Shown here: in pieces, positions 33,765-40,907 of the stretch
How positions within the stretch are numbered: the stretch's first letter is position 1
How the letters are laid out: each line of letters begins with the position of its first letter
NCBI GenBank assembly: GCA_048499435.1
Contig: JASNZW010000009.1
Span: 73,744 to 137,743 of the forward strand
Reading direction: 5' to 3'
Length of the DNA: 64,000 nucleotides
Source: DAOTWC01 sp048499435
Lineage (GTDB): Bacteria > Chloroflexota > Anaerolineae > Aggregatilineales > Phototrophicaceae
Notes under the pieces: generated by a model
The model's input: only the letters and a program-made list of their open reading frames with translations
What the model was told of the DNA's origin: nothing
The model's database searches: none
Made by a program: the position numbers and the translations under genes

Positions 33765-34454
33765 ATGACCGCCCCGCCCACCAGCAGCATCCTCCGCGTT
33801 GACAGCAGCGTCCCCTACGATGGGCTGATCCGCGACTGGCTCGCCTGGCCGCCGCGCCCCGCCGAGAGCATCATCAAGCCGAGCCGGCGCTACGAGAAGC
33901 CGTATCTGGCGTGGGAAACCGTCCGCCGGCGCCGGAATCCCTTTTTCGAGAAGGGGACCGGCTTCGAGGGCTATTTCATTGGCCGCACGCGCAACGCCGA
34001 GGAAGCGCTGGAGCACATCCTGGGCGTGGGGCAGAATATCCTCGACAACATCGCCCGCCAGCAGCGCGGCAACTACCCCTACCAGTCGCGCATGATGCAG
34101 ACGCTGCTGGGCGAGCGCGAGGACGCGCGCGCCGTCTACGACTGGTCAGCGGAGCTGGGCGCGGCGCTGGCGCGGCTGCGCGTCAACGTGCCGCACAACC
34201 CTGACGCGCAAACCTTCCACACCGACACCTACCGGCTGGTGAACATGCTGCCGGCGATCGTCTACCAGGCGGAGACCGACGACATCCTCCAGCGGTACAT
34301 GGTCGCGGGCAGCAATAACGGCGGCCAGCGCCTCCCGATCACCGTGCAAAGCCTGCCCGCCGCCCGGCAGCACGCCTGGCTGGTGGCGCTGTTCATCGGG
34401 CGCTTCGGCCACCCGCTGGTGCGCCAGTACCTGAGCTTCAACCCGCCGCACTGA
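33765..34454 (+). CDS. Hypothetical protein
   Basis: 229 residues, no family recognised. It is soluble, with no signal peptide or membrane span. Arg, Tyr and Trp are common near the start (KPSRRYEKPYLAWETVRRRR), and the central region is helical with EALEHILGVGQNILDNIARQ and Tyr-rich NYPYQSRMMQTLL. The C-terminal part has a NNGGQRLPITVQSLP loop. It is a single gene flanked by intergenic gaps and followed at once by repeat cluster 10. A LexA-like palindrome upstream hints at damage-linked control, but the protein itself gives no clue to function. Confidence 0.7.
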   Translation: MTAPPTSSILRVDSSVPYDGLIRDWLAWPPRPAESIIKPSRRYEKPYLAWETVRRRRNPFFEKGTGFEGYFIGRTRNAEEALEHILGVGQNILDNIARQQRGNYPYQSRMMQTLLGEREDARAVYDWSAELGAALARLRVNVPHNPDAQTFHTDTYRLVNMLPAIVYQAETDDILQRYMVAGSNNGGQRLPITVQSLPAARQHAWLVALFIGRFGHPLVRQYLSFNPPH

Positions 34455-34489
34455 ACGCGGCCGCATCGCGAAAGCGCTAACGCAACCGC

Positions 34490-35165
34490 GCCCCTAAAGC
34501 GCCACAGAAACCTCACCCCTAAAGCGTCACAGAAACCTCACCCCTAAATCCCCACAGAAACCTCACCCCTAAATCCCCTCTCCGTAAGAGAGGGGACTTG
34601 CAGCCGCACGCTTTCTCCCCCTCTCCCCATGGAGAGGGGGCCGGGGGGTGAGGTACGCAACCTCACCCCTAAATCCCCACAGAAACCTCACCCCTAAATC
34701 CCCTCTCCATAAGAGAGGGGACTTGCAACCGCGCGCGGTGCTTGTCTCCCCCTCTCCCCACGGAGAGGGGGCCGGGGGGTGAGGTTGCGACCTCACCCCT
34801 AAATCCCCTCTCCGTAAGAGAGGGGACTTGCAGCCGCGCGCCGTGCTTGTCTCCCCCTCTCCCCATGGAGAGGGGGCCGGGGGGTGAGGTCGCGTGCGGG
34901 CCGGGGGGTGAGGTTGCACGCGCGCCGGGGGGTGAGGTACGCGACCACACCCCTAAAGCCCCACAGAAACCTCACCCCTAAATCCCCTCTCCGTAAGAGA
35001 GAGGACTTGCAGCCGCACGCTTTCTCCCCCTCTCCCCATGGAGAGGGGGCCGGAGGGTGAGGTTGCCTGCGCCGGGGGGTGAGGTCGCGTGGGGTCGGGG
35101 GGTGAGGTTGCGCGCGGGCCGGGGGGTGAGGTTGCACGCGGGCCGGGGGGTGAGGTTGCGCGCGC
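34490..35165. repeat. Palindromic repeat cluster 10 (reverse orientation)
   Basis: Four full units (about 34562-34654, 34688-34788, 34790-34890, 34968-35064) plus many half-sites. It separates the hypothetical gene from the partition operon. No gene is seen within 34455-35284. Confidence 0.92.
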
Positions 35166-35182
35166 GCGCCGTGCTTGAACGT

Positions 35183-35210
35183 TTGCGTTAATGCAATATT
35201 GTGCTACACT
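35183..35210 (+). promoter_or_regulatory. Promoter of the partition operon
   Basis: TTGCGT (35183-35188) and TACACT (35205-35210), 16 nt apart, in a short AT-richer stretch after the repeats and 75 nt before the winged-helix gene. The same -10 sequence is used by the divergent ncRNA promoter at 38586. Confidence 0.5.
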
Positions 35211-35284
35211 GGCCGCACCGGGACGAACAGGCGCGCTGAGCTGTGCCGCCGTGCCTGTTCACAGCGGGCTAATATGGAGGTAAT

Positions 35285-35533
35285 ATGATTGATAAAAGCA
35301 CGTCGCGCCTCGACAAGCAGACCGACATCCTGCTCCATGTGCTCAGGGAATCCCCCGGTGAATGGCTGACGCGCAGCGACATCGCGCGCGCGCTGGACAA
35401 GCGCAAGCTCTCGCCTTACGACATCGCCATGCTCGAAATCCTCCAGGACAAGGGGCTGGTCGAAATCCAACACCGCGACAACCGCACGCCTATCGGCTAC
35501 GAATTCGTCTACCGCACGACCGGCCGGCTTTAG
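35285..35533 (+). CDS. Small winged-helix DNA-binding protein in a partition operon
   Basis: 82 residues, GGAGGT 5-9 nt upstream. The sequence is one winged-helix domain: helix KQTDILLHVLRESPGEWLTR, recognition region SDIARALDKRKLSPYDIAML, and a wing LVEIQHRDNRTPIGYEFVYR. It precedes parA by 40 nt. Small helix-turn-helix proteins in this position usually repress their own par operon or act as adaptors; this is inferred from context. Confidence 0.78.
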   Translation: MIDKSTSRLDKQTDILLHVLRESPGEWLTRSDIARALDKRKLSPYDIAMLEILQDKGLVEIQHRDNRTPIGYEFVYRTTGRL

Positions 35534-35573
35534 CGGGCGCACACGACCGGCAGCGGTCGCAGGTGAAAACAAC

Positions 35574-36362
35574 ATGAAGGTTATTACGCTCTTAAACGAA
35601 AAAGGCGGGGTGGGCAAAACCACCCTGGCGCTGCACCTCGCCGCCGGGCTGGCGGCCCGGGGCCGCCGTGTCGTGCTGGTAGATGCTGACCCGCAGGGCC
35701 ACGCCACCGTGATGTCCGGCCTGGCCAAAGAGCCGGGCCTCTACAACCTGCTGGTGCGCGAGGCCGCCTTTCGCGAGGTGCTGCGCGTCGTCCCGCCGGA
35801 ACAGTACCACCCGGACGGCCAGCCGGTCACCGGCCAGTTGTGCGTCGTGCCCTCCAACGTGGAGACGCGCAACATCGCCAACTCGATCTCCGACGCCTTC
35901 GCCGTCGGCGACCGGCTGCGCGAATTAGAAAAAGCGTTCGACTTCGTAATCTTCGACACGTCGCCCACGCCGTCGCTGCTGCACGGCTCGATCTACCTGG
36001 CCACCGACGCCATCCTCTACCCGACCAAGTGCGAGTACCTCTCGTTTGACGGCCTGGTGGAGAGCATCAATCACCGCCAGGCGGCCCAGGCCTACCGTGA
36101 CCGCTGGAACCTGGGCGACATCGCCGTGATGGGCATCGTCCCGACGATGTACCGCACCCAGACCGTTGAGCACACCGAAAACCTGGCGGAGCTGAAAAAA
36201 CGCTTTGGCAAGCTGGTGTGGCCGCCCATCAACCAGCGCACCATCTGGGCCGAGGCCGCCACCATCCGCCGCCCGGTGTTCGCCATCGCGCCGGAGACCA
36301 AAGCCGCCAGCGAAGCCTGGGCGCTGGTGCGGCGGGTCGAGGAAGCGGCCGCCAATGTCTAA
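35574..36362 (+). CDS. parA: ParA-family partition ATPase
   Basis: 262 residues. The deviant Walker A motif is NEKGGVGKTTLALHLAAGLA (residues 8-27), with both signature lysines. The A' motif is VLVDADPQGHATV, and Walker B is FVIFDTSPTPSLLHGSI. There is no N-terminal DNA-binding extension, so autoregulation would depend on the small winged-helix protein. ParA binds the nucleoid in its ATP form and moves ParB-parS complexes. Its 3' end overlaps parB by 8 nt. The family also includes chromosomal Soj; the neighbouring primase-polymerase suggests a plasmid-like origin. Confidence 0.92.
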   Translation: MKVITLLNEKGGVGKTTLALHLAAGLAARGRRVVLVDADPQGHATVMSGLAKEPGLYNLLVREAAFREVLRVVPPEQYHPDGQPVTGQLCVVPSNVETRNIANSISDAFAVGDRLRELEKAFDFVIFDTSPTPSLLHGSIYLATDAILYPTKCEYLSFDGLVESINHRQAAQAYRDRWNLGDIAVMGIVPTMYRTQTVEHTENLAELKKRFGKLVWPPINQRTIWAEAATIRRPVFAIAPETKAASEAWALVRRVEEAAANV

Positions 36363-37527
36363 GGGCCGGCGCCGCGGACGCGAGGAAATTGACCTGTTCG
36401 ACAGCAGCGCGCGCGTGTCGCTGGAGGACACCGACGCCGCCATCTTCGGCCAGATCGCCGACGTTGACCGCCAGCGCCAGGTGGCCAAGCCGATCAGCAT
36501 CTTCGACATCTACCCGGACCCCAGCCAGCCCCGGCGCGCCGTCCCCTCAGAGGTGCGCGCGCGCTGGCCCGGCAGCCCGCAGACCGTCGCCGCGCTGTTC
36601 GCCGCCTGGGTGGATGCTGTGCGGCGGGAAAAACGCGGTGACTTCGACCTGGCCGCGCACCTGCTGCTGGACTACCTGCCGCCCGGCACCGACGGCAACG
36701 ACGACGAATCCGTCCCGCGCGAGCTGCGCCAGCGCCCGCCGCTCGAAAGCGCGCTGCTGGACCTCGTGGCGCTGGCCGCCAGCATCCGCAAGGTGGGCCT
36801 CACCAACCCGATCACCGTCGCGCGCGACGGCAGCGCCTACCGGCTGGAAACCGGCGAGCGGCGCTGGCTGGCCTTCCACCTGCTGCACCTTCACTTCGCC
36901 GACGAGAACTGGGCGCAGATCCCCGCGCGCCAGGTCGAGCAGATCAGCGTGTGGCGCCAGGCCAGCGAGAACAACGCCCGCGCCGACCTCAACGCCATCG
37001 GCAAGGCGCGCCAGTTCGCTATCCTGCTGATGGACCTGATCCACGAGCAGCGCGGGGCGCAGTTCACCTCATTTGCCGACACGCTGCGCGCCGGCCAGGG
37101 CGAGCGCGCCTACTACGCGCAGGTGGCGGACGGCGACCAGCACCGCATCCCGCGCGGCCAGGGCGAGAAGCTGCTCGCCGCGATGGGCCTGAAGAACCCG
37201 GTGCAGCTACGCCAGTACCGCGCGCTGCTCAAGCTGCCCGACGACGTGTGGCAGTACGCCGACGATCACAACCTGACCGAGTGGGAAATCCGCACGCTGA
37301 ACGCCGCTACCGTAACGGCCGTTACGGCAGCGGACGCCGACGCGCTGCCAGACAGCTACTACAACCCGTTCGTCGAGCGCACCAACAAGAAGCGGCGCGA
37401 CCGCGTCTGGTCCTACGCCAGCCGCCTGACGAACCTCTCCGCGCGCGACCGCGACAAGGCGCTCCAGGAAATTGAGGCCGACGAGCGCTGGCTGGCGGAG
37501 CTTAAGCGGGCGATTCAGGGCCGCTGA
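36355..37527 (+). CDS. parB: ParB-family partition protein
   Basis: 390 residues from the ATG at 36355. The ParB/Spo0J core covers about 50-240: ISIFDIYPDPSQPRRAVPSE, the CTP-binding/clamp motif ETGERRWLAFHLL, and the helix ENNARADLNAIGKARQF that corresponds to the ENLQREDLNP box. A helix-turn-helix region follows (GQGEKLLAAMGLKNPVQLRQ). There is a roughly 65-residue insertion between the first strand and the ALAASIRKVGLTNPI segment. The gene itself contains an 18-bp palindrome (37310-37327) that recurs downstream and is a candidate parS. The C-terminus is basic and helical. Confidence 0.88.
   Translation: MSKGRRRGREEIDLFDSSARVSLEDTDAAIFGQIADVDRQRQVAKPISIFDIYPDPSQPRRAVPSEVRARWPGSPQTVAALFAAWVDAVRREKRGDFDLAAHLLLDYLPPGTDGNDDESVPRELRQRPPLESALLDLVALAASIRKVGLTNPITVARDGSAYRLETGERRWLAFHLLHLHFADENWAQIPARQVEQISVWRQASENNARADLNAIGKARQFAILLMDLIHEQRGAQFTSFADTLRAGQGERAYYAQVADGDQHRIPRGQGEKLLAAMGLKNPVQLRQYRALLKLPDDVWQYADDHNLTEWEIRTLNAATVTAVTAADADALPDSYYNPFVERTNKKRRDRVWSYASRLTNLSARDRDKALQEIEADERWLAELKRAIQGR
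37310..37327. promoter_or_regulatory. Candidate parS site 1, inside parB
   Basis: CCGTAACGGCCGTTACGG is a perfect 18-bp palindrome within the 3' part of parB (encoding TVTAVT). A second copy differing only in the two central bases is at 38118-38135. ParB sites are commonly palindromic and located in or near parB (established for Spo0J). Confidence 0.6.
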
Positions 37528-37558
37528 GGGCGGGGGCAGGGGCGGGCGCTGCGCCGCT

Positions 37559-37585
37559 GGCTATATCCCAAATTGGGATATAGCC
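37559..37585. other. 12-bp perfect inverted repeat after parB
   Basis: GGCTATATCCCA and TGGGATATAGCC flank a 3-nt centre (AAT), 31 nt after the parB stop. It is AT-richer than its surroundings and lacks a T-tract. It could be a terminator-like hairpin or a second type of protein-binding site. Confidence 0.65.
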
Positions 37586-37671
37586 CCCTGCCCCACCGCG
37601 CAAACTGGCCCGCAGCTGGCGCAAATACAGCGCAACGCCCCGGTTTTCAGCAGGGTAGGGGACTCACCCAC

Positions 37672-38105
37672 AGCAACCTCACCCCTAAATCCCCACAGCA
37701 ACCTCACCCCTAAATCCCCTCTCCGTAAGAGAGGGGACTTGCAGCCGCGCGCCCTCTCCCCCTCTCCCCATGGAGAGGGGGCCGGGGGGTGAGGTCACAT
37801 GGGGTCGGGGGGTGAGGTCCGAACCTCACCCCTAAATCCCCTCTCCGTAAGAGAGGGGACTTGCATCCGCGCGCCCTCTCCCCCTCTCCCCATGGAGAGG
37901 GGGCCGGGGGGTGAGGTCACATGGGGCCGGGGGGTGAGGTCCTAACCTCACCCCTAAATCCCCTCTCCGTAAGAGAGGGGACTTGCAGCCGCGCCAGCTT
38001 GTCTCCCCCTCTCCCCATGGAGAGGGGGTCGGGGGGTGAGGTTGCCTGCGCCGGGGGGTGAGGTTTCTGTGGGGTCGGGGGGTGAGGCTGCCTGCGCCGG
38101 GGGGA
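37672..38105. repeat. Palindromic repeat cluster 11 (reverse orientation)
   Basis: Three full units (about 37701-37795, 37822-37917, 37943-38042) and several half-sites, ending just before the second parS candidate. No gene is seen between parB and the primase-polymerase other than the ncRNA. Confidence 0.92.
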
Positions 38106-38108
38106 CTT

Positions 38109-38144
38109 GCCGCGCAACCGTAACGGGCGTTACGGTTGCGCGGC
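38109..38144. promoter_or_regulatory. Candidate parS site 2 within a 17-bp-arm inverted repeat
   Basis: Arms of 17 bp (GCCGCGCAACCGTAACG and its complement) flank a GG centre. The core CCGTAACGGGCGTTACGG (38118-38135) equals the palindrome in parB except for its two central bases (GG instead of GC). Confidence 0.62.
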
Positions 38145-38346
38145 CCGCCTGCGCAAAATGGAAAATCGCGTTTTCGGGCGTTTTAACGAAACATTGCTTT
38201 CCCCAACACTGCGCGCGGGGTAAAACGCGCATTTGCCCCTCTACGGGCCAATCCGCGCCGCCTGGTGGCGCGTTTGCGCGTTCTGGGGTATACTGTGGCG
38301 TGGCGGTTTGGGGCGCGGTCGCGGCCCGCCGCCGCGCGTCTTTGAT

Positions 38347-38579
38347 AAACAAAAAGCCTGCCCCCGAGCAGGGCAGGCTTCCGTATCAGAGGCGTTCATT
38401 GCACTTTTAGCACTTGATCGGTACACCCGTCTCACAACCTGGCGGATCAGCCGTTCCCACAGACGTACTGCTGTGTCTGGGGGTTCGGCCCACCGCCGTG
38501 ACAACTAGCGAGCGCTGGCGGTCGGTGTCATGACAGGCTATCAAAGCCAAAAATGACAGTAAGCACCCCATCAATCCCA
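38347..38579 (-). ncRNA. Structured non-coding RNA of unknown family with own promoter and terminator
   Basis: A minus-strand transcript of about 230 nt is predicted from a promoter at 38586-38614 to an intrinsic terminator at 38351-38380. Nested complementary segments (plus-strand coordinates) form a long imperfect rod: 38423-38427 with 38524-38528, 38441-38445 with 38493-38497, 38450-38453 with 38486-38489, 38456-38458 with 38480-38482, and 38460-38464 with 38475-38479. There is no convincing reading frame. The rod shape is compatible with a 6S-like RNA or a plasmid control RNA. SRP, tmRNA and RNase P hallmarks are not seen. Confidence 0.6.
38351..38380 (-). terminator. Intrinsic terminator of the ncRNA
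   Basis: On the minus strand AAGCCTGCCC, a 7-nt loop and GGGCAGGCTT form a 10-bp stem followed by TTTGTTT. This is a classical rho-independent terminator facing left. Confidence 0.8.
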
Positions 38580-38585
38580 CTTGCT

Positions 38586-38614
38586 AGTGTACCGATAAAT
38601 TGCAGAAATGGCAA
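38586..38614 (-). promoter_or_regulatory. Promoter of the ncRNA
   Basis: On the minus strand, TTGCCA (38614-38609) and TACACT (38591-38586) are separated by exactly 17 nt. It faces away from the primase-polymerase gene, whose start codon is 29 nt from the -35 box. Confidence 0.65.
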
Positions 38615-38620
38615 TGGGCG

Positions 38621-38642
38621 CCGCCTGTAATAGGCGGTTTTT
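38621..38642 (+). promoter_or_regulatory. Hairpin plus T-tract abutting the primase-polymerase start codon
   Basis: CCGCCT (38621-38626) and AGGCGG (38632-38637) pair around GTAAT and are followed by TTTTTAT and the ATG at 38643. It looks like a short terminator or attenuator, or a binding site for the encoded protein. Confidence 0.5.
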
Positions 38643-40790
38643 ATGTTAGAATCCCATGAAACCACTGCCGGAATCTGCTGTGAAGCGGCGCTGGGCTATC
38701 TGGAAATGGGCTGGTCGGTCATTCCTCTGTGGGGCGCGGCCCGCCCAGACAGCGCCAAAATGCCTGCAATCGCCTGGGCGCAGTACCAACAGGCCGCGCC
38801 AGCCGCCGCGGTCGTGCGCGCCTGGTATGCCGACCAGCGCTGCGCCGGCGTCGGCATCGTCTGCGGCCCGGTTTCGGGCCTTGTCGTCCTCGATTTTGAC
38901 GATCCCGTGCTGGCGCAGACGTTCGCGCGCCTCAACCCGGACCTCACTAACACGCTGACTGTGCGCTCTGGCGGGCGCGGCCTGCCGCATTATTACTACG
39001 CGCTGCCGCCGGACCTGCCGCTGGCCACCAGCCGCGCGCCCGGCGTGGACCTGCTGGCGGCGGGCGCGTATGTCGTCGCGCCGCCGACCGCCAGCGCCGG
39101 GCGCGCCTGGGAAGTCGAGCTGGACGGCCCGCCGCGCCGCCTGACGGCGCTCGACGCGCGCCGCATCACCAGCTTTATCGCCGCCCAGCGCGGCGCTGCG
39201 GACGGACCGCCGCCGCCGCACGACCTGCTGTTTGTCGAGCCGGCCAGCGGCGCGCTGTCGCTGGCGGCGGTCCGGCGCTGGTACGCGCGGCTGGCGCAGG
39301 CGCACGGCCGCAACGCCGCGCTGTACCGCGCCGCGTCCTATCTGCGCGCCGCCGGTTGGGCGCAGCCGCAGACCGCGGACGCGCTGGCGGCGCTCCACGC
39401 GGGCACGCCGCCCACACGGCCGCACGCGCCCGAAACGCCCGCGCAGCGGCTGCGTGAGGCGCACGCGACCATCGCCAGCGCCTACCAGCGCGCCGCCTGG
39501 AAGCTGCCGCAGCGCAGCGCGGCGTTGGGGCTGCTGCCCAACGCCATCCGCGAGCGCCTGCTGCAAAGCGGCCAGGCGGCGGCGGCGCGCGTGCTGGAAG
39601 GGCTGCGCGCCGCGGGCGTGCACGGCGGGCAGTTGTTCACTGAGAAGCTGGCCTGCCGCCTGCTCAGCGCCTACGGCATTGGCCGCCGGGCGGTGCAGGC
39701 CGCGCTCAACCTGCGGCTGGCGGGCGGCGCGCCGTTGATCGCGCGCGCGGAAACGCTCAAAAAGCGCAGGAAAAGTACAGCACAGCCACAAAAATGTTTT
39801 TTTGTAAGCGGTGCAAACCGAGTCAGAACTTCCCATAGTCAACCGAATGGCCGCCCGCCGACCTGGTTCGTCATGCCAGACAACGGCGCGCTCTACCGCG
39901 CGCTGGCGGCGCGCCCGTCCGGCGCTGACGCGCTGCCGACCGCCTGCCTGGCCAGCCCGCGCCAGTACCGTGAGGCGCTGCACCGCGCCCTGATCGCCCG
40001 GCGGCCGGGGCGCTACTCGCGCCAGTGGCTCAGCCAGCGGTTAGGCGTCTCCGTGTGGACCAGCCGCCGCTACGACCGCGCCGGGGGCCTGTCCGTCGCC
40101 CCCAGCTACCAGGAACAGCCGCTGCACTGGGGCAATCTGGGGCTGGTCGCGCCGGAAAGCGACCCCGGCGGCCCGGATGGGACCTTCCTGCTGGCGGCGG
40201 ACGGCCAGCGCTACCCGCCGCTGCGCGGCATCGCGGTGCGGCTGCTGGGGCGCGGCCAGCGCGTCAGCCTGCTGCGCCAGGGCTGGAACGCTTACTATCT
40301 TGAGTTCAATCATGCTGGAATTCAAGCAGAGCTGAGGGGCGCGCCCCCGGTCAGCGCGCGCGCCAGCGCCCCGCCGCCCGCCGCTGCCAGCCCACGCCCC
40401 GCCGCTGATCCGCCGCTCAGCCCGCCCGCCGCCGCGCCGCCGGAGCGCTGGCTCTGGCTGTGCCCGGACTGCCTGCGCGTGCGCCTGGGCGCGGACGCGC
40501 CGCCGGCCTGCCGCTGCGGCGGGCCGGGCCGCTGGGAACGCCACCCAGAGGCGCTCTGGCGCGACACCGCGCGCCTGGGCGTGTGGTACGGCGCGCGCCG
40601 CCAGCGCTTCCACGCGGAGCAGCGCGCGCGCCGGGCCGGGGCGCAGCCGTCCGCCGCGCCAGACGCGCCGGGCGGGCCGCTGGCGGCGCAGCATGCCGAG
40701 TGGGTGCGCCGGCTCAAAAGCTCGCCCTACGCCAGCTATTTCGCCAACGCGCACCAGCTCCAGGCCGCGCCGCCGGGGGAGGGGGCGTGA
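38643..40790 (+). CDS. Primase-polymerase (AEP family) with C-terminal zinc-ribbon region
   Basis: 715 residues. The archaeo-eukaryotic primase fold (prim-pol of plasmids and phages) occupies about 10-190: WSVIPLWGAARPDSAKMPAI, the metal-binding LVVLDFDDP, the SGGRGLPHYYYALP motif with its catalytic His, and the GVDLLAAGAYVVAPPTASAG segment. The middle is helical and Ala/Arg-rich. The C-terminal part has a Cys cluster CPDCLRVRLGADAPPACRCG that could bind zinc. No helicase domain is attached. It probably primes replication of the element carrying parAB. A more AT-rich stretch at 39760-39860 (residues about 373-405) marks a linker or join. The start lies directly after a hairpin; an alternative ATG is at 38656. 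Confidence 0.85.
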   Translation: MLESHETTAGICCEAALGYLEMGWSVIPLWGAARPDSAKMPAIAWAQYQQAAPAAAVVRAWYADQRCAGVGIVCGPVSGLVVLDFDDPVLAQTFARLNPDLTNTLTVRSGGRGLPHYYYALPPDLPLATSRAPGVDLLAAGAYVVAPPTASAGRAWEVELDGPPRRLTALDARRITSFIAAQRGAADGPPPPHDLLFVEPASGALSLAAVRRWYARLAQAHGRNAALYRAASYLRAAGWAQPQTADALAALHAGTPPTRPHAPETPAQRLREAHATIASAYQRAAWKLPQRSAALGLLPNAIRERLLQSGQAAAARVLEGLRAAGVHGGQLFTEKLACRLLSAYGIGRRAVQAALNLRLAGGAPLIARAETLKKRRKSTAQPQKCFFVSGANRVRTSHSQPNGRPPTWFVMPDNGALYRALAARPSGADALPTACLASPRQYREALHRALIARRPGRYSRQWLSQRLGVSVWTSRRYDRAGGLSVAPSYQEQPLHWGNLGLVAPESDPGGPDGTFLLAADGQRYPPLRGIAVRLLGRGQRVSLLRQGWNAYYLEFNHAGIQAELRGAPPVSARASAPPPAAASPRPAADPPLSPPAAAPPERWLWLCPDCLRVRLGADAPPACRCGGPGRWERHPEALWRDTARLGVWYGARRQRFHAEQRARRAGAQPSAAPDAPGGPLAAQHAEWVRRLKSSPYASYFANAHQLQAAPPGEGA

Positions 40791-40907
40791 TGCCGGCGCG
40801 TGGGCGGCGCGCGGCGGGCGTTTCGCCGCCGCCTGCTAGTGTTTCGCTGCCATTTGTTATAGACTAAACGTGCTGATGACTAAAGTCTGACGACTGACGA
40901 CCGCCAA

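Noticed and set aside
38233..38508. Plus-strand ORF over the ncRNA region
   Set aside because: It crosses the terminator and the paired arms, lacks a ribosome-binding site, and its sequence looks random; a structured RNA explains the region better.
38347..38579. Assignment of the ncRNA to SRP RNA, tmRNA or RNase P RNA
   Set aside because: The SRP apical GGAAG-type loop, a tmRNA tag frame or tRNA-like ends, and the RNase P core sequences are not visible; 6S-like shape alone is too weak to name it.
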